Made by a program: the position numbers and the translations under genes. The notes beneath the pieces were generated by a model that searched no databases, was not told where the DNA came from, and saw nothing but the letters and a program-made list of their open reading frames with translations. 64,000 nucleotides of DNA from Streptococcus hyovaginalis DSM 12219 (lineage in GTDB: Bacteria > Bacillota > Bacilli > Lactobacillales > Streptococcaceae): the NCBI RefSeq assembly GCF_000420785.1, contig NZ_ATVP01000005.1:1-64000 (forward strand), in the 5' to 3' direction. Position 1 is the first letter of the stretch, and each line of letters starts with the position of its first letter. Shown here one piece after another: positions 47,901-56,476 of the stretch.

Positions 47901-50900
47901 ACTCTACTATCAAGGATGTATCCTTCAAGGGTAGTATTGAAGTAACTGGAACTGATGCAAGCCTCACTGGTGGTATCTTGGGTAACGGTACGATGGCAAG
48001 TGTTGGAAATGCCAAGGTTGATGCGGCCATTACTCTTCCAGGTACAGAAAACCAAGTAGCTGGAGGTATTGTCGGACGTACCATGCTTGTCTACGATGTA
48101 CCAGGAAGTGTCTATAATGCATACGCAACGGGCTCTATAGTGAAGACAGAAACAGGTGGTATAGTCGGCGGAATCGCAGGTGCCAACCAAGTAACGGGTG
48201 CCTATGCTCCATATAGTGGTAATGTTAATAATGTTATCAGCGATATGACTGGTACCACGAGCATAATCGGACTACCAGATAACCCAACTGGTAAGATTAA
48301 GGACGGTTTCACTACAACATCTGATAGCTTGACCAATGTCACTGTTATCACCGATGAAGAAGCGCAAGCAAAAGTGGAAGCTATGGCTATTCAAGCGACA
48401 ATTGATGATTCTGTTTCACTTAATCTCAATCAATATTCAGTAGATTATCTAACCTTGGATAAGGCGCAGGTTGATCATGAAATCGCCTACTACAACATGG
48501 AGAAAATCCTTCCATTCTACAACAAGGAACTTCTTGTCTATTATGGAAATAAGATTGCGACAGACGATAAGCTAAATACAGTTCGCCTGCTTGATGTTGT
48601 ACCAATGAAGGATAAGGATGTTGTTGTAGATGTTTACGCAGAGAAGGCTACAATCAATAAGATTATGCTTCACTATGCAGATGGCACGGTTGATTACAAG
48701 ACTGTTTCTTATCTAGAAGACTTCAAGAACAATCATGTGGTCGAGTACACCATTTCAGGTACGGACTTGATTTACACGCCAGAATCATTCTTGAATGACA
48801 AAAGTGCCCTTGTCAATGACTTGGTAAACAGCCTTTCTTCTGTTGTCCTCGACTCGGGTGCTATGAAGGCGGTTATCAATTATCCAATGACTTTGGATGC
48901 TAATACTCAGACTGGCACAGCTAAAGACTTCTACTTTGGTGAAAGCTATAACCAAGTGATGGCCAACCTAGAAAGCAACGTTCGTAAGATTTTAGTGGCT
49001 AGTCTAAATGGTCAAGGTCAGGCTTCTGAAGACTACATCAAAGAGAAAATCACCAATAACAAAGAAGCCTTTGTACTCGGTTTGACTTACTTGAACCGTT
49101 GGTATGACATCAACTTCGGAGAGATGAATACCAAAGATTTGACCATCTTTGAACCTGATTTCTTCGGAAATGATGCGGCATCTGCCCTTGATATGATTCT
49201 TGCAATTGGTAATGGTGGCTATGATGTTCTTCGTGCCCACAACAACGTGACCACTTTTGCATCTATCATTGGTAAACAAAATAATCAGACCAATCTTTTC
49301 GATATGCTGGAAGATTATCGTCAGCTCTTCTTGCCAGAAATGACCAACAATGAATGGTTCAAGCAAACAACCAAGGCTTATGTTGTTGAAGGTAAATCCT
49401 TGATTCCAGAAGTAGCTGCCAAGCAGGAAACGACAGATACATATAGCAAGTACAATGTTGGAGCTTATAGCAAGATTGTAAATGATACTGTATCCAACCC
49501 TACTTGGAAGTACAACCATATGCTCTTGCCACTCTTGACCCTGCCACAAGAAAATATCTTTATTATCACTAACATGAATACCATCGCAATTGGTTCATAC
49601 GAACACTACGTAGATGATTATTCGACAGTGGAAAATCGTGATAAGGTTCGTCAGATGGTTGATTTGGCGGCAGAACGACAACGTGATAATGCGGACTTCT
49701 GGTACAAGATTTTGGATGAAACCAACCGTGACAAGCTCTTCAGATCTGTCCTCAATAACGAAGGTTATGTGATGTATGGTCCAGATGGTACCAAGGCTTA
49801 TCGTAACTTAACTGCTGATGTTGATGCTATCCAAGACTTCTACGGTCCTGTCAACAAGTTGTATCGTGAGCATCCATCTATCAAGACTGCCTTTGCAGAT
49901 GGTAGTGAGACCTACTATATTACTTACGATATGTTGACGGATTACGGAACAGCTCTTTATACACACGAAATGGTCCATAATCAAGATGGCGATATTTATC
50001 TGAAAGGCTATGGTCGCCGTATTGGTCAAGGTATGGAAGTTTACGCTCAAGGTCTTCTGCAAAATGTCTTCAATGTTACTGAGATGAACCTTGGATTCAA
50101 CGCTGTCTATAATAGCGATGATGCCAACCGTGTCCATGTCGGAGACCCAGTTGCACGTTTCAATAGCGAAGCTGATTTCAATGAGTATTACCATAACCAG
50201 TTCGATGTGCTTTACTTGCTGGATTACCTAGAAGGTACAAACATCTTGGCTCAATCGGATGCAGCGAAGAAAGCATGGTTGCGTAAGATTGAAAACTACT
50301 ATGTCCAAAATAATGGTGTTGATACCCATGCTGGAAACTCTGCGCGTGCATTGACAGATGACGAAGTTGCAAGCTTGAAGACCTTCAATGATTTGATTGA
50401 TCAGAGCATTATTGTTCAACGCCAATATGTCAACAATCCAACTAACACAAGCAAGAAGTGGGATCGAAACAGTTATGTCAGCGTTCCGATGTTTGCGGCT
50501 AACTTCTCAGCCCTTTCAAACTCAAACGGTTCACCAGGTGACATCATGTTCCGTCGTATGGCTTATGAATTGATTGCTGATAAGGGATATACAGATGGCT
50601 TTGTACCGTATGCTTCAGCGCAACTTTCAGATTATGCAATGGCTAATGGTTCAATTATCTATGATACTTGGAATAAGAAGGACACTGGTTTGATTACAGA
50701 TGATCATGTTCTTGAATATATCTACCAAGGTCAATACGCTTCATGGGCTGACTTCAAGAAAGCCATGTTTACTGAGCGTTTGGAAAAAGCAGCAGCAGGC
50801 CAACTCAAACCGTTTACCATGCAGTATGAACTTGGTGTTGCTGACTCAACCAAGGAAGTTACTGTAACAAGCTTTGAACAGTTGCAATCCTTGATGAAAG

Positions 50901-51031
50901 AAGCTATGGACGCAGATATCCAAGCGAACAGCCTCAACTTGAACAACAGTCGTGTTCATGCACTCAAAGTGAAAGTTTATCAAGCCTTGATGAACTCTAC
51001 AAATGACTTCAGAACATCGATTTTTAATTAA
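44948..51031 (+). CDS. zmpC: M26-family zinc metalloprotease (ZmpC type), surface-anchored
   Basis: The 2027-residue protein has a YSIRK-like signal (FAFRKLSIGLVSATIASLFF), then LPETG at 96-100 with a hydrophobic helix and KLGKKGKK: a sortase signal near the N-terminus, as in IgA1 protease and Zmp proteins. Five G5 domains follow (about 235-653), separated by (L/V)PxTAPxHE linkers. A beta-rich M26 N-terminal domain (about 660-1200) contains GLUG-like repeats near 975-1100. The catalytic domain has HEMVH at 1673-1677 and a third zinc ligand Glu at 1697 (RIGQGMEVYAQGLLQ). ZmpC enzymes cleave host proteins; the target here is unknown. No internal stop breaks the frame. Intron repeats flank it. 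Confidence 0.93.
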   Translation: MKNIFSEKRERFAFRKLSIGLVSATIASLFFLTSIATASSVSAQSINYTYVTEEELTAAEKELIIRDLPGLAQATDSTYYLVYRPVVSTGSDSKILPETGVLENSAMVVAGLSLLVIAVKLGKKGKKEFAGVIILAATGASFLAPTGSALTSHILAQFNHAVERSAGQVLPAPAEIEGYVYVGYFKDSKAVEELPAEEGKPADNGNQEIVTEVPNTAPSHELPAADITEKTITKMEIIAFETQTVENPALAEGTEKIVQEGQNGERTITIKQTLIDGQVLKEEEVSSEITKTATPKIIEIGTKKAEESIVTGLPDTAPTHENPALEVTEKVVLHTESIAFETEEVYDDTLPDGTRLTVQSGQAGQKTIETKQTFIGDVLVKSEVVSEAVSQAPVNQIVKIGTKQITALPNTAPTHEVPEVALTEDTMTNAESIPFESQIIYDATLAEGTRNVDQVGKAGVQTTVTKNYYADGVLIKSEQVSSSVTSSPVTEIVRIGTKTADTVTTETESATKVIPFEISYQDDATLPVGEEKIITAGQNGLATVTTTYTLVNGVRQENPTVTETVTTQPVTQVVARGTKTATPTPVEIPFETEYVDDPTLLVGKTKVVTTGVNGSKTVTTTYQTIKGVRQANPTVTEEITKQPVNEVIARGTKVEKVPQVIITDLVENDDAKSATVSYKLTDETANFQRAVALLYDNTGALVQDQAITDPNGQLILENLDFYTDYTVKTKIFYTMAEQEQSSEQEAILESMRKFDLVYKKIEIKDFDAVTAYRRKNGKYIGQEFLEELPASTDELFIKVTSDRFKEVYLPVSSIEETTLNGKAVFKLVSSFDELVQDKNAQYVANREFYIPKMATDANTYTSFKALIDAMKANPSGTFKLGAHLDASEVPVGDIPSYVTGFSGTLDGVNDGYAFSISNLKAPLFFNLNGKVQNLDIKNASLNTTSKNPLATIAIHANNATITNVAVEASLKGTQNVSGLVHSATNSTIKDVSFKGSIEVTGTDASLTGGILGNGTMASVGNAKVDAAITLPGTENQVAGGIVGRTMLVYDVPGSVYNAYATGSIVKTETGGIVGGIAGANQVTGAYAPYSGNVNNVISDMTGTTSIIGLPDNPTGKIKDGFTTTSDSLTNVTVITDEEAQAKVEAMAIQATIDDSVSLNLNQYSVDYLTLDKAQVDHEIAYYNMEKILPFYNKELLVYYGNKIATDDKLNTVRLLDVVPMKDKDVVVDVYAEKATINKIMLHYADGTVDYKTVSYLEDFKNNHVVEYTISGTDLIYTPESFLNDKSALVNDLVNSLSSVVLDSGAMKAVINYPMTLDANTQTGTAKDFYFGESYNQVMANLESNVRKILVASLNGQGQASEDYIKEKITNNKEAFVLGLTYLNRWYDINFGEMNTKDLTIFEPDFFGNDAASALDMILAIGNGGYDVLRAHNNVTTFASIIGKQNNQTNLFDMLEDYRQLFLPEMTNNEWFKQTTKAYVVEGKSLIPEVAAKQETTDTYSKYNVGAYSKIVNDTVSNPTWKYNHMLLPLLTLPQENIFIITNMNTIAIGSYEHYVDDYSTVENRDKVRQMVDLAAERQRDNADFWYKILDETNRDKLFRSVLNNEGYVMYGPDGTKAYRNLTADVDAIQDFYGPVNKLYREHPSIKTAFADGSETYYITYDMLTDYGTALYTHEMVHNQDGDIYLKGYGRRIGQGMEVYAQGLLQNVFNVTEMNLGFNAVYNSDDANRVHVGDPVARFNSEADFNEYYHNQFDVLYLLDYLEGTNILAQSDAAKKAWLRKIENYYVQNNGVDTHAGNSARALTDDEVASLKTFNDLIDQSIIVQRQYVNNPTNTSKKWDRNSYVSVPMFAANFSALSNSNGSPGDIMFRRMAYELIADKGYTDGFVPYASAQLSDYAMANGSIIYDTWNKKDTGLITDDHVLEYIYQGQYASWADFKKAMFTERLEKAAAGQLKPFTMQYELGVADSTKEVTVTSFEQLQSLMKEAMDADIQANSLNLNNSRVHALKVKVYQALMNSTNDFRTSIFN

Positions 51032-51036
51032 ATACT

Positions 51037-51071
51037 AAAAAACAAGTTGGTCTTGTGCCAACTTGTTTTTT
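51037..51071 (+). terminator. Terminator of the protease gene
   Basis: AAAAAACAAGTTGG pairs perfectly with CCAACTTGTTTTTT. Confidence 0.9.
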
Positions 51072-51376
51072 AGTACGACGGGCATGTCGTACATCTGAGG
51101 TGAAAGTCCTCTGCGGGCACCCGCTACCGGTGAACCCAATAGCGACTCCCAAGCCTGACTATCGTGAGGTAGTGGATTAAAACGGTCTGGGGAGAGACTG
51201 TTTTAAGTCTGACGCTAGAAACCAAGACCGTCAGAGGAAGGGATAGCGAAATCGTGGCACTACGAATAGAAACGTGATACGAAGGCGTATATAGCGGACA
51301 AGGTGGCTCAGAAAAAGGTAGTCATAACCTATAGTTTATCAGATACAGATTTTGGACTTCTTTTGGACATAATAAA

Positions 51377-51436
51377 ACTCCCCATATAGTTTCTAGTGAA
51401 AATTTTTGTTTTTTCACTGTCCACTATATGGGGAGT
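51377..51436. repeat. 60-base nested palindrome inside the intron relic
   Basis: ACTCCCCATATAGT (51377-51390) is the exact reverse complement of ACTATATGGGGAGT (51423-51436), and AGTGAAAA (51395-51402) pairs with TTTTCACT (51411-51418) inside it. The outer arm ends exactly where the reverse-transcriptase frame resumes. It may be a MITE-like insertion or the residue of another element. Confidence 0.75.
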
Positions 51437-51759
51437 ATATCAATCCGAGGTTGGATAAACTACTTTTCTATGACGTACATGAAATCAGTCATGGAAAGCA
51501 TTGATGAACGACTAAGAACTCGAATAAGAGTTGTTATCTGGAAACAATGGAAGAAGAAATCTAGACGACTATGGGGGCTTCTCAAACTATGAGTACCGAA
51601 GTGGATAGCGATAAAGTATCTGGCTGGGGAGACCATTATCAATTAGTGGCTCAGAGGTCTGTACTGAAACGTGCCATATCAAAACCAGTCCTCGCTAAAC
51701 GTGGACTGGTTTCTTGCCTAGATTATTATCTAAAACGACATGCGTTAAAAGTTAGTTGA
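51437..51759 (+). pseudogene. C-terminal remnant of a group II intron reverse transcriptase/maturase
   Basis: From 51437 the frame reads SIRGWINYFSMTYMKSVMES then IWKQWKKKSRRLWGLLKL, the maturase domain of LtrA-type proteins. A TGA at 51590-51592 stands where a Gly is expected (LKL-stop-VPKW), and a frameshift follows after WIA. A second frame then gives DKVSGWGDHYQLVAQRSVLK and LAKRGLVSCLDYYLKRH, the usual end, stopping at 51759. The polymerase domain is absent, so the protein cannot be functional. Confidence 0.85.
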
Positions 51760-51791
51760 ACCGCCGTGTGCCGAACGGCACGCACGGTGGT
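51758..51791 (+). ncRNA. Group II intron domain V
   Basis: 34 bases beginning GAACCGCCGTGTGCC and ending GGCACGCACGGTGGT around a GAAC loop, the compact catalytic hairpin of IIC introns, with the CGC triad in GAACCGCC. It appears intact. Confidence 0.85.
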
Positions 51792-51940
51792 GTGAGAGGG
51801 ACAAGAAATTAGTCCCTACTCGATTAAGTTGACCTACTGAGGCTCTGAAAATCTAGCGGAGAAATTTTGATCTTTGTGGAGTACCTGATACTATATCTAT
51901 GGATGTTCTATACAAACTTTGGTAGGTGAAAGAGAATAAT

Positions 51941-52906
51941 TTAGACAGTTTTACCACTGATCAAACTGATGGGCAAAATATAGTCTTTACTAGTTGGTTG
52001 ACCAGCTATTTTTTTTAACAGCACATCGATCATAAGCCCAGCTAGATCATCAATGGGTTGTTTAATTGTTGTTAATTGGGGATAATGATTTTCAATAAAT
52101 GCTGTGCCATCATAGCCTATTACTTTAATTTCTTCGGGAATTTTTTTACCTAGATTGTTAATGACATTGAGGGTTAAAAGTGCAGTTTGATCATCTGAAG
52201 TAAAGATACCATCGGGATTTTCACGACCGATAATAGATCGAATTTCCATCTCTCTGCGAAGGGTAGAAAGTTCACTTGGGACATGGCAAACGGTTGTTTG
52301 CTTGCCAAGCTCATAGGTAAAACCTAGTTGTCTAAGACCCGTTGGAGAGTTTGAGTGGTCATTTCCGGTAATCATAATGATATTTTGACAGCCAGATTTT
52401 CGCAAGGTTTCAGCAGCTAATCGCCCACCTTGAAAATTATCAGATGAAACAATGGGAATATTGGGAGCTAGGTTACGGTCAAAGGCAACTACTGGAGCTT
52501 CAACTTTTTCGTAATCTTCAATGCCAAGATTATGACTGGATGAAATAATCCCATCGACCTGATTAGCAGCAAGCATTTCGAGGTATTCTTTTTCTTTGAT
52601 AGGGTTGTTTTGGCTATTGCAGATAATCGTTTTATAGCCTTTTTCAAAAAGCTGAATTTCCAAGTGCTCAATTAGTTGCGCGTAGAAAATATTTGAAATG
52701 TTAGGGAAGATAAGACCGACAAGTTGGGGTGATTTTCCTTGCAAACTCCTCGCTAAATTATTGGGTTTATACCCTAACTCTCGCATAGCGTGATGCACTT
52801 TATCAATGGTTTTTTGGGATAAATAGCCTTTTTTATTAATTACTCGTGAAACAGTTGTTGGGCTGACACCAGCCAGACGGGCAACATCAGTTAATTTTGC
52901 AACCAT
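51941..52906 (-). CDS. scrR: Sucrose operon repressor ScrR (LacI family)
   Basis: The 321-residue protein has the LacI-family helix-turn-helix LTDVARLAGVSPTTVSRVIN at residues 4-23 and a periplasmic-binding-like sensor domain (60-320). It lies directly after scrB (gap of one base) on the same strand and opposite scrA, so it is assigned as ScrR, which in streptococci represses scrA and scrB and is released by fructose or a sugar phosphate. Likely operators lie in the scrB-scrA gap. Confidence 0.92.
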   Translation of the reverse strand: MVAKLTDVARLAGVSPTTVSRVINKKGYLSQKTIDKVHHAMRELGYKPNNLARSLQGKSPQLVGLIFPNISNIFYAQLIEHLEIQLFEKGYKTIICNSQNNPIKEKEYLEMLAANQVDGIISSSHNLGIEDYEKVEAPVVAFDRNLAPNIPIVSSDNFQGGRLAAETLRKSGCQNIIMITGNDHSNSPTGLRQLGFTYELGKQTTVCHVPSELSTLRREMEIRSIIGRENPDGIFTSDDQTALLTLNVINNLGKKIPEEIKVIGYDGTAFIENHYPQLTTIKQPIDDLAGLMIDVLLKKIAGQPTSKDYILPISLISGKTV

Positions 52907-52907
52907 A

Positions 52908-54359
52908 TTAGTATGTCAACTCAAAGTAGCTACCGCTAATTTGGCCTTTCTTAACTGTGATGCCAGTTTGGTTTTCATTTGGGAAAACGCGCCCAGTGAA
53001 GACTTTTTCACCTTTATTAACAAAAATTTCAAAGATAGATTTATCGATGAAAATATTCAAGGTAGTATCGGTTTTATCAATAGAACAGTTTCGAGTTCGA
53101 CCGAAATCAATGGCATACTGTTCACCGACTGTTGAACGATCTACGATGATTTGTCCGTCTTGAGTATCTATAGTAATGTTTAGACCATTTCCTTCAGCAT
53201 CTGATAAAAGTAATAATTCACTTTTATCACCCGCAGGTACTGTGATTTCTAATTCATAAGTATTTTGCGTGCTTGTTTTAGATGCCAGTGGTTCTTGGCT
53301 AGTTCGTAAATTTTGAATAGCTTCTACTGGATACTGATAGAGCTTACCATTTTTGATGTGTAATTCTTTAACCAAACTCATAGCTCCCTGATAATCATAC
53401 TGATCAGTAGGGTAATCAACATCAGGAAGTCCAATCCAACTTATCGTGTAGACCTTTCCGTCTGGTGCGTTGAAGCCTTGGGTAGCATAGGCCTCGAAGC
53501 CGTAGTCTAAGTTTTGAATTGGCGTACCATCAAGAAGTTTTGCCTTATTTGTATCAAACGATTGATAGATTTTATAGGTATTAGGATAGATGTTGTCATA
53601 ATCTAATTCAGATTTATCCAATCCTTGCGGGCTATATAAGAGAACGGGTTGATCATCCACGAAGACCAGGTTAGGACATTCAATCATATACTCTGATCCT
53701 GTTCCACCAAAGTCCAGGTCCCCTACAAATTCCCAGTTGGACACTTGATTATTCACTGCTTTATAAAGTTTAATAAATCCTTTTTTATCAAGGTTCTGAG
53801 CGCCAACAATAGCGTAGAATTGCCCCTGATAATCAAAAATCTGAGGATCGCGGAAGTGCTCAGTGACATCGTCAGGTTGTTGGATTAAAACCTTGTTGAA
53901 TTTTTCAATATGCCCCTCTTCATCCATCCAGGCTCCAACTTGAAGTGGATCACGGACCCAGTTCTCATCGCGAACATTCCCAGTATAAAAAATAAAGAGT
54001 TTGTCATCTACCGCATAGGCAGATCCTGAATAGGCACCGTGGCTGTCATGTTTATGGTCGGGGAGTAGGCGTGTGTCAGTTTCATTAAAATGAACCAGAT
54101 CATCTGAAACTGTGTGAACCCATTGTTTTAGACCATGAGCAGGCCCATATGGCCAGTTTTGGTAAAAGAGATGAAACTGCCCATTGAAATAAGAAAACCC
54201 ATTAGGATCGTTTAAAAGTCCTGTTTGAGGTTCAATATGAAAGGTTGTTAACCAAGGGGACTTGGCTTTATTGTCGATGAGTCGCTGAACGTCAGCTTCT
54301 GTCCAATCTTCGTAGCGGCGATAACGCACTTCAGTAGGTAAATTCATTTTTTGCCTCAT
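52908..54359 (-). CDS. scrB: Sucrose-6-phosphate hydrolase (GH32)
   Basis: ScrB splits sucrose-6-phosphate to glucose-6-phosphate and fructose. The 483-residue product has the GH32 motifs in order: LLNDPNGF (nucleophile Asp, about residue 51), SGSA, FRDPQIF (stabiliser Asp, about 169) and ECPNLV (acid/base Glu, about 227), followed by the C-terminal beta sandwich. The start is the ATG at 54359; a shorter start at MNLP (54344) is possible. It is transcribed divergently from scrA, with scrR behind it. Confidence 0.95.
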   Translation of the reverse strand: MRQKMNLPTEVRYRRYEDWTEADVQRLIDNKAKSPWLTTFHIEPQTGLLNDPNGFSYFNGQFHLFYQNWPYGPAHGLKQWVHTVSDDLVHFNETDTRLLPDHKHDSHGAYSGSAYAVDDKLFIFYTGNVRDENWVRDPLQVGAWMDEEGHIEKFNKVLIQQPDDVTEHFRDPQIFDYQGQFYAIVGAQNLDKKGFIKLYKAVNNQVSNWEFVGDLDFGGTGSEYMIECPNLVFVDDQPVLLYSPQGLDKSELDYDNIYPNTYKIYQSFDTNKAKLLDGTPIQNLDYGFEAYATQGFNAPDGKVYTISWIGLPDVDYPTDQYDYQGAMSLVKELHIKNGKLYQYPVEAIQNLRTSQEPLASKTSTQNTYELEITVPAGDKSELLLLSDAEGNGLNITIDTQDGQIIVDRSTVGEQYAIDFGRTRNCSIDKTDTTLNIFIDKSIFEIFVNKGEKVFTGRVFPNENQTGITVKKGQISGSYFELTY

Positions 54360-54383
54360 TTCTTTATGTCAAATGATGTCATT

Positions 54384-54399
54384 ATTATAGTAAACGTTT
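54384..54399 (-). promoter_or_regulatory. scrB -10 box overlapped by a ScrR/cre-like operator
   Basis: TATAAT on the minus strand (54389-54384) adjoins AAACGTTT (54392-54399). AGTAAACGTTTTCT around it matches the cre consensus at 12 of 14 positions and equally resembles a LacI-family operator. Confidence 0.55.
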
Positions 54400-54452
54400 T
54401 CTCTTAAAAATGCAATGTTTAACCATGTTTTTTAGCAATTTCTGCAAAACGC

Positions 54453-54480
54453 TTGACATATTCGTTTTTCGTGTTAAGAT
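54453..54480 (+). promoter_or_regulatory. scrA promoter
   Basis: TTGACA (54453-54458), 16-base spacer, TAAGAT (54475-54480). Confidence 0.7.
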
Positions 54481-54494
54481 AGATAGTGTGATGT

Positions 54495-54509
54495 GAAACG
54501 CTTTCACGT
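54495..54509. promoter_or_regulatory. ScrR operator of scrA
   Basis: The near-palindrome GTGAAACGCTTTCAC begins 14 bases after the -10 box, a position where a bound repressor would block elongation. It is a LacI-family type operator. Confidence 0.6.
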
Positions 54510-54549
54510 AACTTAAGTTGAAATTATGGATAAAGGAGTCTTTTTGCAA

Positions 54550-56463
54550 ATGGATAACAAACAAATTGCAGAAGAAGTGATCGCGGCCCTAGGTGGTCGT
54601 GAAAACGTTAAAAGTGTTGCTCACTGTGCGACACGTCTTCGTGTAATGGTTAATGATGAAGAAAAAATCGATAAAGCCAAAACAGAAGAAATTGATAAGG
54701 TTCAAGGTGCCTTCTTTAACTCAGGTCAGTATCAAATTATCTTTGGTACAGGTACTGTTAATAAAATTTATGATGAAGTTGTTGCTTTGGGACTTCCAAC
54801 ATCATCAACTGGTGAACAAAAAGAAGAAGCCGCTAAACAAGGAAACGCTTTCCAACGTGCCATTCGTACGTTTGGTGACGTCTTTGTACCATTACTTCCA
54901 GCGATTGTTGCGACAGGTCTCTTCATGGGTATTCGTGGTGCCATCAACAACGATACCATTTTAGGTCTTTTTGGGACAACATCAGCAGAATTTTCTGCTT
55001 CTAACTTCTATACTTACACGGTTGTTCTGACAGATACAGCCTTTGCCTTCTTCCCAGCCTTGATTTCATGGTCTGCTTTCCGTGTCTTTGGTGGTAATCC
55101 GGTTATTGGTCTGGTTTTAGGACTAATGATGGTTAACTCAGCACTACCAAATGCCTGGGCAGTTGCTTCAGGTGATGCAGAGCCAATGAAATTCTTTGGC
55201 TTCATTCCGGTAGTTGGTTATCAAAACTCTGTTCTCCCAGCTTTCTTTGTAGGTCTATTGGGAGCAAAACTTGAGAAGAAACTTCATAAGGTCATTCCAG
55301 ATGTTCTTGATTTGCTTGTTGTGCCATTCTTGACTTTCTTGATCATGTCTATCTTGGCCCTTTTTGTGATTGGTCCAGTCTTCCACGTGGTTGAAGAGTA
55401 TGTACTTGCTGCGACTGAGTTCTTGCTTGCCCTTCCATTTGGTTTGTCAGGTCTTGTTATCGGTGGTCTTCACCAAGTTGTCGTTGTTACTGGTGTTCAC
55501 CACATTTTTAACCTTCTTGAAGCACAGTTAATCGCAGCTGATGGTAAAGATGCTTTTAACGCATTGATCACAGCAGCTATGACAGCACAAGCCGGTGCAA
55601 CGCTTGCTGTCGGTGTTAAAACCAAAAATAAAAAATTGAAAGCCTTAGCTTTCCCAGCAGCATTGTCAGCTGGTCTTGGAATTACCGAACCTGCCATTTT
55701 CGGGGTTAACCTTCGTTTTGGTAAACCATTTATCATGGGTCTTATCGCTGGTGCAGCCGGTGGTTGGTTAGCATCAATGTTCAAACTTGCTGGTACTGGT
55801 TTTGGTATCACAATTATCCCAGGTACACTTTTGTATCTCAATGGTCAAGTACTTAAGTATGTGATTATGGTTGTAGCAACTACAGCTCTTGCCTTTGTTC
55901 TTACTTACTTCTTTGGTTACAAAGATGAAGAGCCTGTTGCTCAAGCAGCAGCACCTGCTAATGAAAATGTCAAAACAGAACCTGTAGTGGCAGCAGCACC
56001 TGCAACACTTTCAGAAGAAACAATTGTCTCACCTCTTAACGGTGAGGTGGTAGCTTTATCTGATGTTAACGATCCTGTTTTCTCATCAGGAGCGATGGGT
56101 AACGGTATTGCTGTTAAACCAAGCGACAATACAGTCTATTCACCAGTGGATGGTACTATCCAGATTGCTTTTGAAACAGGCCATGCTTATGGTATCAAGT
56201 CTAATGATGGTGCTGAAATTTTGATCCACATCGGAATTGATACTGTATCGATGGATGGTAAAGGATTCGATCAAAAAGTAACAGCCAACCAAACTGTTAA
56301 AAAAGGTGATGTGCTTGGTACATTTGATCTTAATGAAATTGCAGCAGCTGGTCTTGATAGCACAACGATGATCATTGTAACCAATACAGCAGATTATGCT
56401 GAAGTAAGTCCAGTGGCAACAGGAAGTGTTGCTAAGGGTGATGCTTTAATTGCTGTTAAATAA
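54550..56463 (+). CDS. scrA: Sucrose-specific PTS enzyme IIBCA
   Basis: ScrA imports and phosphorylates sucrose. The domains are EIIB (about 1-90, active Cys in VAHCATRLRV), EIIC (about 105-460, ten hydrophobic segments, GLGITEPAIFGVNLRFGKPF), an Ala/Pro-rich linker, and EIIA (about 490-637, active His in EILIHIGIDTVSMDGKGF). I place the start at ATG 54550 (MDNKQIAEEVIAALGG, 637 residues) after AAAGGAG; TTG 54544 and ATG 54526 in the same frame are less likely. A terminator follows. Confidence 0.95.
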   Translation: MDNKQIAEEVIAALGGRENVKSVAHCATRLRVMVNDEEKIDKAKTEEIDKVQGAFFNSGQYQIIFGTGTVNKIYDEVVALGLPTSSTGEQKEEAAKQGNAFQRAIRTFGDVFVPLLPAIVATGLFMGIRGAINNDTILGLFGTTSAEFSASNFYTYTVVLTDTAFAFFPALISWSAFRVFGGNPVIGLVLGLMMVNSALPNAWAVASGDAEPMKFFGFIPVVGYQNSVLPAFFVGLLGAKLEKKLHKVIPDVLDLLVVPFLTFLIMSILALFVIGPVFHVVEEYVLAATEFLLALPFGLSGLVIGGLHQVVVVTGVHHIFNLLEAQLIAADGKDAFNALITAAMTAQAGATLAVGVKTKNKKLKALAFPAALSAGLGITEPAIFGVNLRFGKPFIMGLIAGAAGGWLASMFKLAGTGFGITIIPGTLLYLNGQVLKYVIMVVATTALAFVLTYFFGYKDEEPVAQAAAPANENVKTEPVVAAAPATLSEETIVSPLNGEVVALSDVNDPVFSSGAMGNGIAVKPSDNTVYSPVDGTIQIAFETGHAYGIKSNDGAEILIHIGIDTVSMDGKGFDQKVTANQTVKKGDVLGTFDLNEIAAAGLDSTTMIIVTNTADYAEVSPVATGSVAKGDALIAVK

Positions 56464-56476
56464 GCGTTACTATTTT

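Larger units (their letters stand above)
51073..51825 (+). mobile_element. Group II (IIC-type) intron relic (right copy)
   Basis: The element starts GTACGACGGG one base after the T-run of the protease terminator, shares its first 212 bases with the left copy, and ends with domain V (51758-51791) and a short domain VI with CTACTCGATT near 51816-51825. Full-length elements of this kind are near 1.9 kb; this one is about 750 bases, with most of the reverse-transcriptase gene deleted. A small palindrome occupies the deletion point. It can no longer encode its own maturase but keeps both RNA ends. Confidence 0.85.

Noticed and set aside
45803-50946. Several long minus-strand frames opposite the protease gene
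   Set aside because: They mirror the codon pattern of the plus-strand gene, lack ribosome sites and have Cys/His-rich random composition; they are shadows.
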